Program-made: the position numbers and the translations under genes
Notes under the pieces: generated by a model
Database searches by the model: none
Told to the model about the DNA's origin: nothing
What the model saw: only the letters and a program-made list of their open reading frames with translations
Shown here: one piece after another, positions 6,080-12,683 of the stretch
Numbering within the stretch: the stretch's first letter is position 1
Layout: each line of letters starts with the position of its first letter
Source: a bacterium
GTDB lineage: Bacteria; SZUA-79; Acidulodesulfobacterales; Acidulodesulfobacteraceae
Length of the DNA: 15,654 nt
Assembly: GCA_021803845.1 (NCBI GenBank)
Contig: JAJZLA010000006.1
Coordinates: 1 to 15,654, forward strand
Direction of reading: 5' to 3'

Positions 6080-6382
6080 ATGAAAATATTTAAAAATATT
6101 ATAGGCAAACTGAAAGACGGTCCGAAAGGTAAAGATATTATCGATGAAAAAAAATATCTTGAAGCAAATGAGAAATACCTTAAAATACTAATAAAAATAA
6201 GGGAAATATCGTTCTATGTATATACAATATCATTCATTGTTTTTTTTATTACTTATTTTTTGAATGTTATGCACAGCGTGGAGCTTCTATCTTTTTCGGT
6301 ATTTCTAAGTTTTATGTCGATTAACTTCGCTATATATTTTGATATTAAAACTCTAACTAAAATCAAGGGAGAAAAAAAATGA
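6080..6382 (+). CDS. Small two-TM membrane protein between traH and traG (first of two)
   Basis: I do not recognise the family. I choose the ATG at 6080 (100 residues) because AAGGA lies just upstream. A longer frame from 5942 would translate the C-rich palindrome and is unlikely to be real. The protein has a basic, charged N-terminal 40 residues, then hydrophobic segments at about 43-63 and 68-88, and a K-I-K-G-E-K-K tail. The stop overlaps the next start in ATGA. Position beside traG and the inner-membrane topology would fit an entry-exclusion (TraS-like) role, but there is no sequence signature for it. Confidence 0.6.
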   Translation: MKIFKNIIGKLKDGPKGKDIIDEKKYLEANEKYLKILIKIREISFYVYTISFIVFFITYFLNVMHSVELLSFSVFLSFMSINFAIYFDIKTLTKIKGEKK

Positions 6383-6609
6383 AAAAATTATCGAAAAAGT
6401 ATTTATTTTTTGTTTTACCTAACATTATTTTTATTATCTATTCAATTTATGTTTTTATTACAGCGCCTAAAGTCAATAATATAGAGCAAAAAATAGGTTT
6501 TGTCATAGGGATTATATTCTCTTTACTAATTGTTAATACAGTTTTAACCATATTTTATCTAATATTCAACGATATACAAGATTCAAAAAAGAAGAAAGAA
6601 AAAAAATAG
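6379..6609 (+). CDS. Small two-TM membrane protein between traH and traG (second of two)
   Basis: Unrecognised 76-residue protein. Hydrophobic segments at about 9-29 and 40-63 are joined by a charged loop, and the C-terminus is almost entirely lysine and glutamate (D-S-K-K-K-K-E-K-K). It starts within the stop of the previous gene (ATGA overlap), with AAGGGAG eight bases upstream. Its own stop overlaps the traG ribosome site. The size and topology resemble its neighbour, so the pair could act together or derive from a duplication, though the sequences are not visibly alike. Confidence 0.6.
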   Translation: MKKLSKKYLFFVLPNIIFIIYSIYVFITAPKVNNIEQKIGFVIGIIFSLLIVNTVLTIFYLIFNDIQDSKKKKEKK

Positions 6610-6621
6610 GAGAAAAAAATC

Positions 6622-9600
6622 ATGTACACTATTTACGCCTTCGGCAACGGCTATATTTTGTTTTACATTTTTCAATCGATAGCCTTGTTTTTTAAAAATA
6701 ACAATATTGGAGTTTTATTTACCATATTGGCCTTAATAGCGGCGATTTATTACGCTGCAAAGGTTACTATCTATCATCAGCATTCTTTAGTTTCTACCGC
6801 TAAATACATTCTTGCATTCACTATTATATTGACTGGGCTCGTTTATAACCAGACAACCGTTATCGTAAACGATGTCGCAAATCCAGGAGCTCCTACAAAC
6901 GCCCAACCCATAAGCAATGTTCCTTGGGGAATAGCGGTTTTATGGTCGGATTTTACGACCATTCAATATGGACTGGCAAAAGATTTTACCAACGATTTTT
7001 CGGTTCCTGCCGGCGATAATATGTTATCCGAAGGACTTGGCGTTTCAATAATACAGCAGGCGGACAGCGCTACTATTTCGACGTCTAATTCCTATCTCTA
7101 TCAGGATTATAATCAGTATATTTCAAATTGCGTAGCGCCAGGGATCGAAAGCGGAAATCTTAACGCTTCAGCACTTTTATCTGCAGGAGACGCAACCGAT
7201 ACGGCTTCAGCAACTTACCAGCCGAATAATGCGGCCAGCATTTGGCAAGTAATGAGCTCCTATACGTCGAACACAGGGGCGGGCGGGGGCGGTAATATGC
7301 TTACCGAATGGTATAGCGGGACGGGAGCTAACTCGACGACTTTTGAAGCAAGCGGCGCAACATATCAAAACGGGACGTCCACAACATGCGCGCAAGAAAC
7401 TACTTGGCTTCAAACCGCCGTTCAGGATTATATTAATCAAGTTGCAGGTCCGGCGATCGCAGGGGGCGAAGGCTTCGCTAATGCGGCAAGTTACGATAAT
7501 AGTCTAGGAACAATGAATTCATTTTTACTTAATGTTCAGCAAAGCGGGCAAAACCAGCTTTTCCAGGCTATAGGCGTAAATATGTACGCCCCCGCTATTT
7601 TAAAAATGGCGCAGGTAGCAGGCGTAAACGCAAATGGATTGGCGTATGCTGTTGGCACGGCGGAAAACTCAACTAATAGCAGTATGTTTATAAGCGGGAT
7701 TTTGGCAGGGAAATATATGCCGATAGTCTTTGGGTTATTCGAAGCGATAGTTTTAATAGCTTCTGTTATTATTTTAATTTTAATAGCGACCCACATGGGA
7801 TTAAAATACATAAAACTTTTGTTTGAAATAATGCTTATGATAACGATTTGGCCGTCCTTGACCGCAGGCTTTAATTATGTAACACAGCTTATAATTCAAT
7901 CGCAGTATGCTACTTATTCGGGGATGGGCTATTCCGTTTCTGTGTCCGGCGGAATTACTAATTATTTCGACTCGGCTCTTTCTTGGATGGGTTACCTTTC
8001 GTGGTCGGTTCCTATGATGAGTTACGCCATAGCTTCAGGTTCGAGTTACGCTATGACTTCAATGGTCTCAGGCCTATCGAGCGGCTTAAGAACGAATTCG
8101 GCCACCGAGGCTCTGTCTAAAGGCAACGCGAGCTTCGGCGTTATGTCCGGCGACAGTATGAACATGAATAAATTTGACGTCGTTCATACTTCCAATACTG
8201 GATGGGCGCCGAAAACGAACCAGGCAGGATTCGTAAAAACGTCCACTGCAGGGGGAATTGCAGACGTCCAAAAAAACATTCCTGGCATATCCGATTCTGC
8301 GCAAATTCAGGGAAGCGGGGCAGGGACGTTTAACGATCACGCGCTCGGACTAAACCAAACATTCGCGGGCGGGCAGTTGAGCTCCATTGCTGGGTCCGCA
8401 ATTTCGGCGAGCGAAACTCAATCCACCATTGCGGGAATTACGAAAAATCTAACAAATGCAAAATCAGAAGCCAGGACGGCGGCTACTAATTTAAACGCTG
8501 CAGTGACTAATTCAAGAAATTTTTCGAGTAGTATAGGTTCTAATCTAACTGGTTCGCAGCGGCAAAATTACGACGCAGTGGCGACAAAGAACTTTGACTA
8601 TATCGTTGACCATACTTCGTCGTTAACCGCAGCTCAGCAAAACGCGCTTAAAACGCAATTTAGCGCAGGAATAGCAGGCGGTGAATCGCCGATAAGCGCG
8701 GGATTTAGCGCAATTTCTTCGACAGATCTAAGCGCAACAGCGAAAGCTTCGCTCGACGATAAGTTTGCAAGCGTGATGAAGACAAGTTTCAGCAAGAAAG
8801 GCGAACTAAGTTACGTCGCGCAAGGCACGCAGGGAACGCAGCTTGTAAATTCCCTTGGCGACGTAATAACGAGCGGAAAATCTTATCAGAAAGCAGAAAG
8901 CTCCGTAAAATCCGCTCAAAGCCAGTTGACTTTTGCGCAAAATAATCAAGCGGCCGTAACTGAATCGATGATGTGGAATTTCTTTAAGGCGTATGACCAA
9001 AAATACGGCGCAGGTATGAATATTGACCAACTCAAAGATTTAAATAAAGCGGAATATGCTAATTTATTGCATAATAGCACTCCGCTCGAAGAATTTGCTG
9101 CAAAAAATCCTGACTTTATAAATACTTTAAGCACTATAAATGCTGGCACAAATTTAATTCCGGGCGTAAATCCCACAAAAGCAAAATCAGCAGTTAGGGG
9201 ACTTTATAATTCTAATACTCCTGCGTATTCACCGCTCACGGGAACGCCGACTCCGGCAAGCGTGAAATCGGAAATAAACGTTATGAATACGAAACCTAAA
9301 CAACCATTTAAAATAGAAACCGGCGGGAGTGTACATGTCGAAAATCCAGCTCTATACGAAGCCGGATATGTTTATAATTTTTTTGCAACCGGCGCAACTG
9401 ATTTCATAAGATTGTTGCACGGCAAAGGTCCAGAACATTGGTCAATAAGTTCTTATAAACCGACCCCAGTTACATTTACTAATACAACAACTATTCCCGA
9501 TAATGCTGTAAACCAAAAAATAAAAGCTTTCGACGCGAGCCTCGCACATAAAAAACTTGAGATAAATTCATCGCTTTTGCCTGGTTCGAACGGCGCAAGC

Positions 9601-9720
9601 GGTTCTTATTTCAACGATTATAACAATTCCGGACCGGCGCAAGCGGGAGCTTCAGTCATTAAAAGCGTCGATAATTTAGGTTTAAATCCGGGAGATTCAA
9701 AGTTTCCGGAACCTAAATAA
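6622..9720 (+). CDS. traG: F-type conjugal transfer protein TraG (mating-pair stabilisation)
   Basis: This is a 1032-residue membrane protein. The N-terminus has the TraG opening (Y-A-F-G-N-G-Y-I-L-F-Y-I-F-Q-S-I-A), hydrophobic segments at about 10-25, 29-47 and 60-76, and the family motif P-I-S-N-V-P-W-G-I-A-V-L at 96-107. A second membrane block lies at about 366-425 (with T-I-W-P-S-L-T-A-G-F-N-Y) and a further segment near 465-490. The remaining 540 residues are a soluble Ser/Ala/Asn/Gly-rich region with little order. In F the N-terminal domain helps build the pilus, and the C-terminal part stabilises mating pairs and is read by entry exclusion. The start has AGGAG nine bases upstream, overlapping the previous stop. 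The low-complexity C-terminus differs from F TraG and is probably fast evolving. Confidence 0.8.
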   Translation: MYTIYAFGNGYILFYIFQSIALFFKNNNIGVLFTILALIAAIYYAAKVTIYHQHSLVSTAKYILAFTIILTGLVYNQTTVIVNDVANPGAPTNAQPISNVPWGIAVLWSDFTTIQYGLAKDFTNDFSVPAGDNMLSEGLGVSIIQQADSATISTSNSYLYQDYNQYISNCVAPGIESGNLNASALLSAGDATDTASATYQPNNAASIWQVMSSYTSNTGAGGGGNMLTEWYSGTGANSTTFEASGATYQNGTSTTCAQETTWLQTAVQDYINQVAGPAIAGGEGFANAASYDNSLGTMNSFLLNVQQSGQNQLFQAIGVNMYAPAILKMAQVAGVNANGLAYAVGTAENSTNSSMFISGILAGKYMPIVFGLFEAIVLIASVIILILIATHMGLKYIKLLFEIMLMITIWPSLTAGFNYVTQLIIQSQYATYSGMGYSVSVSGGITNYFDSALSWMGYLSWSVPMMSYAIASGSSYAMTSMVSGLSSGLRTNSATEALSKGNASFGVMSGDSMNMNKFDVVHTSNTGWAPKTNQAGFVKTSTAGGIADVQKNIPGISDSAQIQGSGAGTFNDHALGLNQTFAGGQLSSIAGSAISASETQSTIAGITKNLTNAKSEARTAATNLNAAVTNSRNFSSSIGSNLTGSQRQNYDAVATKNFDYIVDHTSSLTAAQQNALKTQFSAGIAGGESPISAGFSAISSTDLSATAKASLDDKFASVMKTSFSKKGELSYVAQGTQGTQLVNSLGDVITSGKSYQKAESSVKSAQSQLTFAQNNQAAVTESMMWNFFKAYDQKYGAGMNIDQLKDLNKAEYANLLHNSTPLEEFAAKNPDFINTLSTINAGTNLIPGVNPTKAKSAVRGLYNSNTPAYSPLTGTPTPASVKSEINVMNTKPKQPFKIETGGSVHVENPALYEAGYVYNFFATGATDFIRLLHGKGPEHWSISSYKPTPVTFTNTTTIPDNAVNQKIKAFDASLAHKKLEINSSLLPGSNGASGSYFNDYNNSGPAQAGASVIKSVDNLGLNPGDSKFPEPK

Positions 9721-9762
9721 ATAATTCGGGGACTTGTCTTTCTTGGATAGGTTTTCTTTTTG

Positions 9763-9792
9763 CTACTTTTTCTTTTTGAAAAGAAAAAGTAG
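9763..9792. repeat. Perfect 14-bp stem hairpin downstream of traG
   Basis: CTACTTTTTCTTTT (9763-9776) pairs exactly with AAAAGAAAAAGTAG (9779-9792) across two bases. It could serve as a terminator for the traG transcript, but lacks a T-tract after the stem. A diverged copy with the same left flank (TTCTTGGATA) lies about 100 bp on. Confidence 0.65.
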
Positions 9793-9869
9793 AGGCAGTT
9801 TTTGCAGACCGCTGAATTAATTTTTAACTGCCAGGCGGCCGCTTTTCTTGGATATATTTTTTTCTTTTG

Positions 9870-9899
9870 CTTCTTTTTTTTTTTAAAAAAGAAAAGAAG
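9870..9899. repeat. Diverged second copy of the polypyrimidine hairpin
   Basis: Fifteen bases starting CTTC followed by eleven T (9870-9884) pair with AAAAAAGAAAAGAAG (9885-9899) at all but one position, and that one is a G-U pair. Both copies are preceded by TTCTTGGATA and followed at a distance by TTTTTAACTG, so about 90 bp seem to have been duplicated in tandem. Confidence 0.6.
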
Positions 9900-9960
9900 G
9901 GCGCAAAATTTTTAACTGTGTATATGAGCAAAAAAAATTTAGTAGAAAAAAATTTTATTA

Positions 9961-10088
9961 GACCGAGTCGCTTCGTGCCAGCCGTAAGTTCGTGCGCCCC
10001 AGGCACGGGCGGTCAGGTAAACTATTTTTTAAACGCCAAGCCCAAAGCTAAAATAGTTCGCCGACGTTCCGCAAGCTCCACGTCGGCG
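9961..10088. repeat. Three consecutive hairpins of the structured tract
   Basis: H1: GACCG and CGTGCC on the left (9961, 9974) pair with GGCACG and CGGTC on the right (10002, 10010). H2: AACTATTTT (10020-10028) pairs perfectly with AAAATAGTT (10050-10058). H3: CGCCGACGT (10059-10067) pairs perfectly with ACGTCGGCG (10080-10088). H2 and H3 abut with no spacer. They look like helices of one folded nucleic acid, not separate terminators. Confidence 0.6.
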
Positions 10089-10111
10089 GTTTGTTTTGCA
10101 AAAATTTCACA

Positions 10112-10173
10112 GGCGGTTCTTAACGGGAAATTCGACAGACAAGAAACCGTCTATCGAATTTCCCTAAACCGCC
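10112..10173. repeat. Hairpin element A, copy 2 (62 bp)
   Basis: GGCGGTT (10112-10118) pairs with AACCGCC (10167-10173). GGGAAATTCGA (10125-10135) pairs with TCGAATTTCCC (10154-10164). An inner AGAC/GTCT closes the loop. It aligns along its whole length with the hairpin at 5838-5900, including the unpaired TTAAC on the left arm, while the outer stem has changed in both arms. Confidence 0.75.
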
Positions 10174-10177
10174 CGAC

Positions 10178-10251
10178 GGAGAATTTAACAGAAAATATAA
10201 ACAGGCTAAAGCCTGCAAGCCCTTCGGGTTTAATTTTCTATCTAATTCTCC
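10178..10251. repeat. Hairpin element B, copy 2: branched stem with two inner hairpins
   Basis: GGAGAATT (10178-10185) pairs with AATTCTCC (10244-10251), and AGAAAAT (10190-10196) with ATTTTCT (10233-10239). They enclose two small hairpins: CAGGC-TAAA-GCCTG (10202-10215) and CCC-TTC-GGG with A-T extensions (10217-10231). The descending CTATCTAATT matches the copy at 5930-5944. The branched form suggests a folded RNA or single-stranded DNA. Confidence 0.65.
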
Positions 10252-10276
10252 TTGAAATTTTTTTCTCGACGACGAT

Positions 10277-10301
10277 AAGGGGATTTGGAAATCCCCTTTT
10301 T
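10277..10301 (+). terminator. Rho-independent terminator
   Basis: AAGGGGATTT pairs exactly with AAATCCCCTT around GG, and the stem runs straight into further T residues (10299-10301). It is the best intrinsic terminator in the window. It would end a plus-strand transcript crossing the hairpin tract. Confidence 0.7.
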
Positions 10302-10477
10302 GAAATTGTAAAAAGATTATTAAAAGCAGTTAAGGCTTCGCTCGTTTTTGAACTGAAACCCCAAGCCCCGAGGTTGAAAATTTCCCGGACATTTTAAGGT
10401 AAACGACATGAGAAAAATAGAAGAGAAACATATTGATAAAAGGGCAGGCAGGACGGGCACGCAAGGACGCCCTAAAA

Positions 10478-10516
10478 AAAAGGCTTTTTAACTGCTTTTT
10501 GACTGAAAAGCCTTTT
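10478..10516. terminator. Terminator-like 11-bp inverted repeat
   Basis: AAAAGGCTTTT (10478-10488) pairs perfectly with AAAAGCCTTTT (10506-10516) over a 17-base loop, with a T-tract on the descending side in either direction. It would insulate the RHH/traD/traI operon from what lies upstream. Confidence 0.5.
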
Positions 10517-10531
10517 AAACATTGCAGTCGC

Positions 10532-10657
10532 AATTATTAATTTGTTATTAACTTCGTTAATAATTTTTAAAGTATAAAGGCTATTAGTAGTAATAAAAAT
10601 ATAAAGTTGCTGATTAATAATAAATTAATATTCAGATTGAACGTTATTTTTTAATAA
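10532..10657. other. Candidate oriT/relaxosome binding region upstream of the RHH gene
   Basis: The motif TTAATAA, in one or other orientation, occurs at 10534, 10545, 10557, 10614 and 10651. Two of these form a perfect inverted repeat, TTATTAAC-TTC-GTTAATAA (10545-10563), and the outer AATTATTAA/TTAATAATT arms (10532-10540, 10557-10565) also pair. In R388 and F, oriT lies next to the accessory protein gene, which binds repeated AT-rich sites there. No nic site is recognised with confidence, so this rests on position and symmetry. Confidence 0.4.
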
Positions 10658-10670
10658 GGAGAGAAGAAAA

Positions 10671-10973
10671 ATGAAGAAGAAAATCAGTGTCAGTTTTGCC
10701 GTTTCCGAGCATACAAAAATCTTAATCGATAAGCTCGCACACGATAAAAAAATATCAAAAAGCGGGCTCATCGAGCAGGTCGTTTTAGATTATTTCGACT
10801 CAAAAAAAGACGATTTACTAATCGAAAAAATTAACGAAACCGTCGAAGAATTAAAACAAAATTTTAAAGATTTGAACTACAAAACCGGATTAATTATCGA
10901 CAAGATTTCGGACTTCGACGAAAAGAAAATGGTCGAAAAATTCGTTAAAAAATTTCAAGAAATGGGGGAATAA
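10671..10973 (+). CDS. Ribbon-helix-helix DNA-binding protein, probable relaxosome accessory factor
   Basis: This is a 100-residue protein. Residues 3-43 have the RHH pattern: a beta strand (I-S-V-S-F-A-V), helix one (H-T-K-I-L-I-D-K-L-A), a turn with K-I-S-K-S-G, and helix two (L-I-E-Q-V-V-L-D-Y-F). The remainder is a charged amphipathic helix likely to drive oligomerisation. RHH proteins of this size (TrwA, TraY, MobC-like) bind near oriT and help the relaxase nick, and often repress their own operon. Its position ahead of the coupling protein and relaxase matches trwA of R388. AAGGAG lies about nine bases before the ATG. It could alternatively be a simple CopG-type copy or operon regulator. 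Confidence 0.65.
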   Translation: MKKKISVSFAVSEHTKILIDKLAHDKKISKSGLIEQVVLDYFDSKKDDLLIEKINETVEELKQNFKDLNYKTGLIIDKISDFDEKKMVEKFVKKFQEMGE

Positions 10974-10974
10974 A

Positions 10975-11154
10975 TTGATACCGGCGATTATTTTTTTACT
11001 GAAATTTTTTTTCATTTTTCAGCGAAAATTCACTGCAATTTTTATTATTTTAGGCGCGGGATTTTCCGTTTGGAAAGATAATATTTTAATGTTTTGGGTT
11101 CTATATTTCGTTTTGATTTTTACGATTTATTTTAAATATTTATACCAAATTTAA
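10975..11154 (+). CDS. 59-residue two-TM membrane protein with TTG start, upstream of traD
   Basis: A continuous frame starts at TTG 10975, one base after the previous stop, with GGGGGA about six bases upstream, and closes at TAA 11152-11154. The product reads (M)-I-P-A-I-I-F-L-L-K then two hydrophobic segments at about 21-33 and 39-56, split by W-K-D-N. It fills the space exactly between the RHH gene and the traD ribosome site. I do not recognise the family. Small inner-membrane proteins are often encoded beside coupling proteins. Lack of an ATG before residue 39 is why it could be missed. The alternative is that this is untranslated T-rich spacer. Confidence 0.5.
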   Translation: MIPAIIFLLKFFFIFQRKFTAIFIILGAGFSVWKDNILMFWVLYFVLIFTIYFKYLYQI

Positions 11155-11168
11155 GAGGAGAAAAGATT

Positions 11169-12683
11169 ATGGACATGGGAGTTTTTAATCAAGATATGTA
11201 TCGAAATTCTTATCCGTCAAAACCGTCCGGCGGGGGTCAAAAAAAAGAAAAAAAGCGTGGATTAATAGATATGGTTTCGGCGGCTCAAATGAGATACGCA
11301 GCTGAAAAAAACGGAGTTCCTTTGCCGGCGGACGTCATTACGACTGGGCATATTTGGGACTATTCGGCCGACATAACGATGACCGGACTAACCGATATTA
11401 TATTAACTTTTTTACTCGTCGCAGTCGGCGTTTTATTCTTAATCGGCTCCGGAGATTTTTATAATTTTCATAATTTTTCGATATTGAATTACGCAATCGG
11501 CGGCTTTATTTTTTCGATTCCGGCGTCTTATTATTCGCTAATGCTGACCTCGACTATTTCGAGATTTTACGAAGTAAATTTAACCAATACGGCTAAGCTC
11601 ATCAGGCTAATTTTTAATTCGTTATTAAGCATTCAAATCCTAAAATTCTTCATTATCAACGTTGCTTTTTTTGCGATTTTTATGTTTTTATCTAAGTCGG
11701 CATGGCTTAAAAACGAATGCTTTACCAAGATGAAATTCGCATTAAAACACGGTAACAATCAGCATATGTTTTTCCTTTGGGATAATATCTGGAGAGTGCT
11801 GACAGACTACAAATACAGAACCATAACGCAGATAGCGATTGACTTAACTATCGGACTTGTTTTAATTCTTTTACCGCCGGTTATAGCATTAATCTATAAG
11901 AAAAAAAAGAGTAAAAACATCAAAAATACAAACATAATGCGAGGCCAGGACATCAATAAAGAGAAAGGCGTAGATATATTACACGATTCTAAATTCGATA
12001 CTCTAATGACTATGATAAGCGGCACGATCGGCGCCGGTAAATCAACTCTAATGCTTAAAATAATTTTAGACAGAATGAGAGTTTTGCCGTCGTCAAAATG
12101 GATAATGTTAGATATAACAGGCGAATACATGGCTCAGTTTTACCGCAAAGGAGACATAATTTTAGATATAACAGATGAACGATGTTTTCTTTGGAATTTC
12201 CTGAAAGAAGCCAAATCGACGATGATTTTAAAAGAATTTTCGTCTCAAATTATTCCGGAAGAACCGGAAGGATCGCATGGTAATAGATTTTTTAGCGAAG
12301 CTGCAAGATTAATACTAAACGACGCTTTGTATTATTGCTGGTCTAATAAGATTTACCAAAATAAAGACGTCAAAAAACGAATGCTCTATCAACCAAAGGA
12401 GAGCTTCGAAAAGATTCAAAAACTGACCGGCAACGCTTCTATTTCTTTCACTGACGTATACCAAACGTATAAAAATTATGTTGACGGGCTACTTTCTATA
12501 AATATGACAGGGGAAGAATTCAGTTTAAGAGACTGGCTTACGAACCCCGACGACGACAGACGCATTTTTATTAACTATCATAATGAAACATTAGAAACCC
12601 AGCGGCCGATATTGAATTTATTTTTAACAATATTTTCGAATATGATTTTAGACCAAGAACTTCAAAACCGAGCGCAGAATTAA
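11169..12683 (+). CDS. traD: Type IV coupling protein TraD, N-terminal part (ends early at a frameshift)
   Basis: The 504 residues hold an N-terminal membrane domain with hydrophobic segments at about 74-94, 104-122, 150-175 and 218-243, then M-R-G-Q-D-I, then the ATPase core with Walker A GTIGAGKST at 285-293. Close to the end come F-S-L-R-D-W-L and the lead-up to Walker B (R-P-I-L-N-L-F-L-T-I-F-S-N-M-I-L). TraD is the hexameric inner-membrane ATPase that recruits the relaxosome and pumps DNA into the secretion channel. The frame stops at 12681-12683, just before Walker B, which continues in the +1 frame. AGGAG lies eight bases before the ATG. As read here the product would lack its catalytic aspartate-glutamate pair and be inactive alone. 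Confidence 0.8.
   Translation: MDMGVFNQDMYRNSYPSKPSGGGQKKEKKRGLIDMVSAAQMRYAAEKNGVPLPADVITTGHIWDYSADITMTGLTDIILTFLLVAVGVLFLIGSGDFYNFHNFSILNYAIGGFIFSIPASYYSLMLTSTISRFYEVNLTNTAKLIRLIFNSLLSIQILKFFIINVAFFAIFMFLSKSAWLKNECFTKMKFALKHGNNQHMFFLWDNIWRVLTDYKYRTITQIAIDLTIGLVLILLPPVIALIYKKKKSKNIKNTNIMRGQDINKEKGVDILHDSKFDTLMTMISGTIGAGKSTLMLKIILDRMRVLPSSKWIMLDITGEYMAQFYRKGDIILDITDERCFLWNFLKEAKSTMILKEFSSQIIPEEPEGSHGNRFFSEAARLILNDALYYCWSNKIYQNKDVKKRMLYQPKESFEKIQKLTGNASISFTDVYQTYKNYVDGLLSINMTGEEFSLRDWLTNPDDDRRIFINYHNETLETQRPILNLFLTIFSNMILDQELQNRAQN

Larger units (their letters stand above)
9721..10670. other. 950-bp structured gap between traG and the DNA-processing genes
   Basis: No convincing gene is seen. 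From left to right the gap holds two related polypyrimidine/polypurine hairpins, three GC-richer hairpins (9961-10088), compound hairpin elements A and B (10112-10251), a terminator (10277-10301), a second terminator-like hairpin (10478-10516) and an AT-rich tract with repeated TTAATAA motifs (10532-10657). The 10-mer TTTTTAACTG occurs three times, at 9821, 9909 and 10485. Confidence 0.7.

Noticed and set aside
10112..10173. Integron attC site as an explanation of hairpin element A
   Set aside because: The long imperfect hairpin and TTAAC bulge recalled attC, but the required end boxes (GTTRRRY and its partner) are not in the right places and no integrase or cassette is present.
9961..10301. 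Group II intron or retron RNA
   Set aside because: No reverse transcriptase in the window and no recognisable domain V or msr/msd arrangement, so only a generic structured element can be claimed.
9867..10397. 176-codon plus-strand frame across the hairpin tract
   Set aside because: It reads straight through six inverted repeats and a terminator, has no ribosome site, mixes composition abruptly, and resembles no protein family. The palindromes explain the lack of stops better than coding does.
12660..12683. Programmed frameshifting in traD
   Set aside because: The shift needed is +1. The site lacks a convincing slippery codon followed by a stop or rare codon, and a single extra A in a short run explains it more simply.
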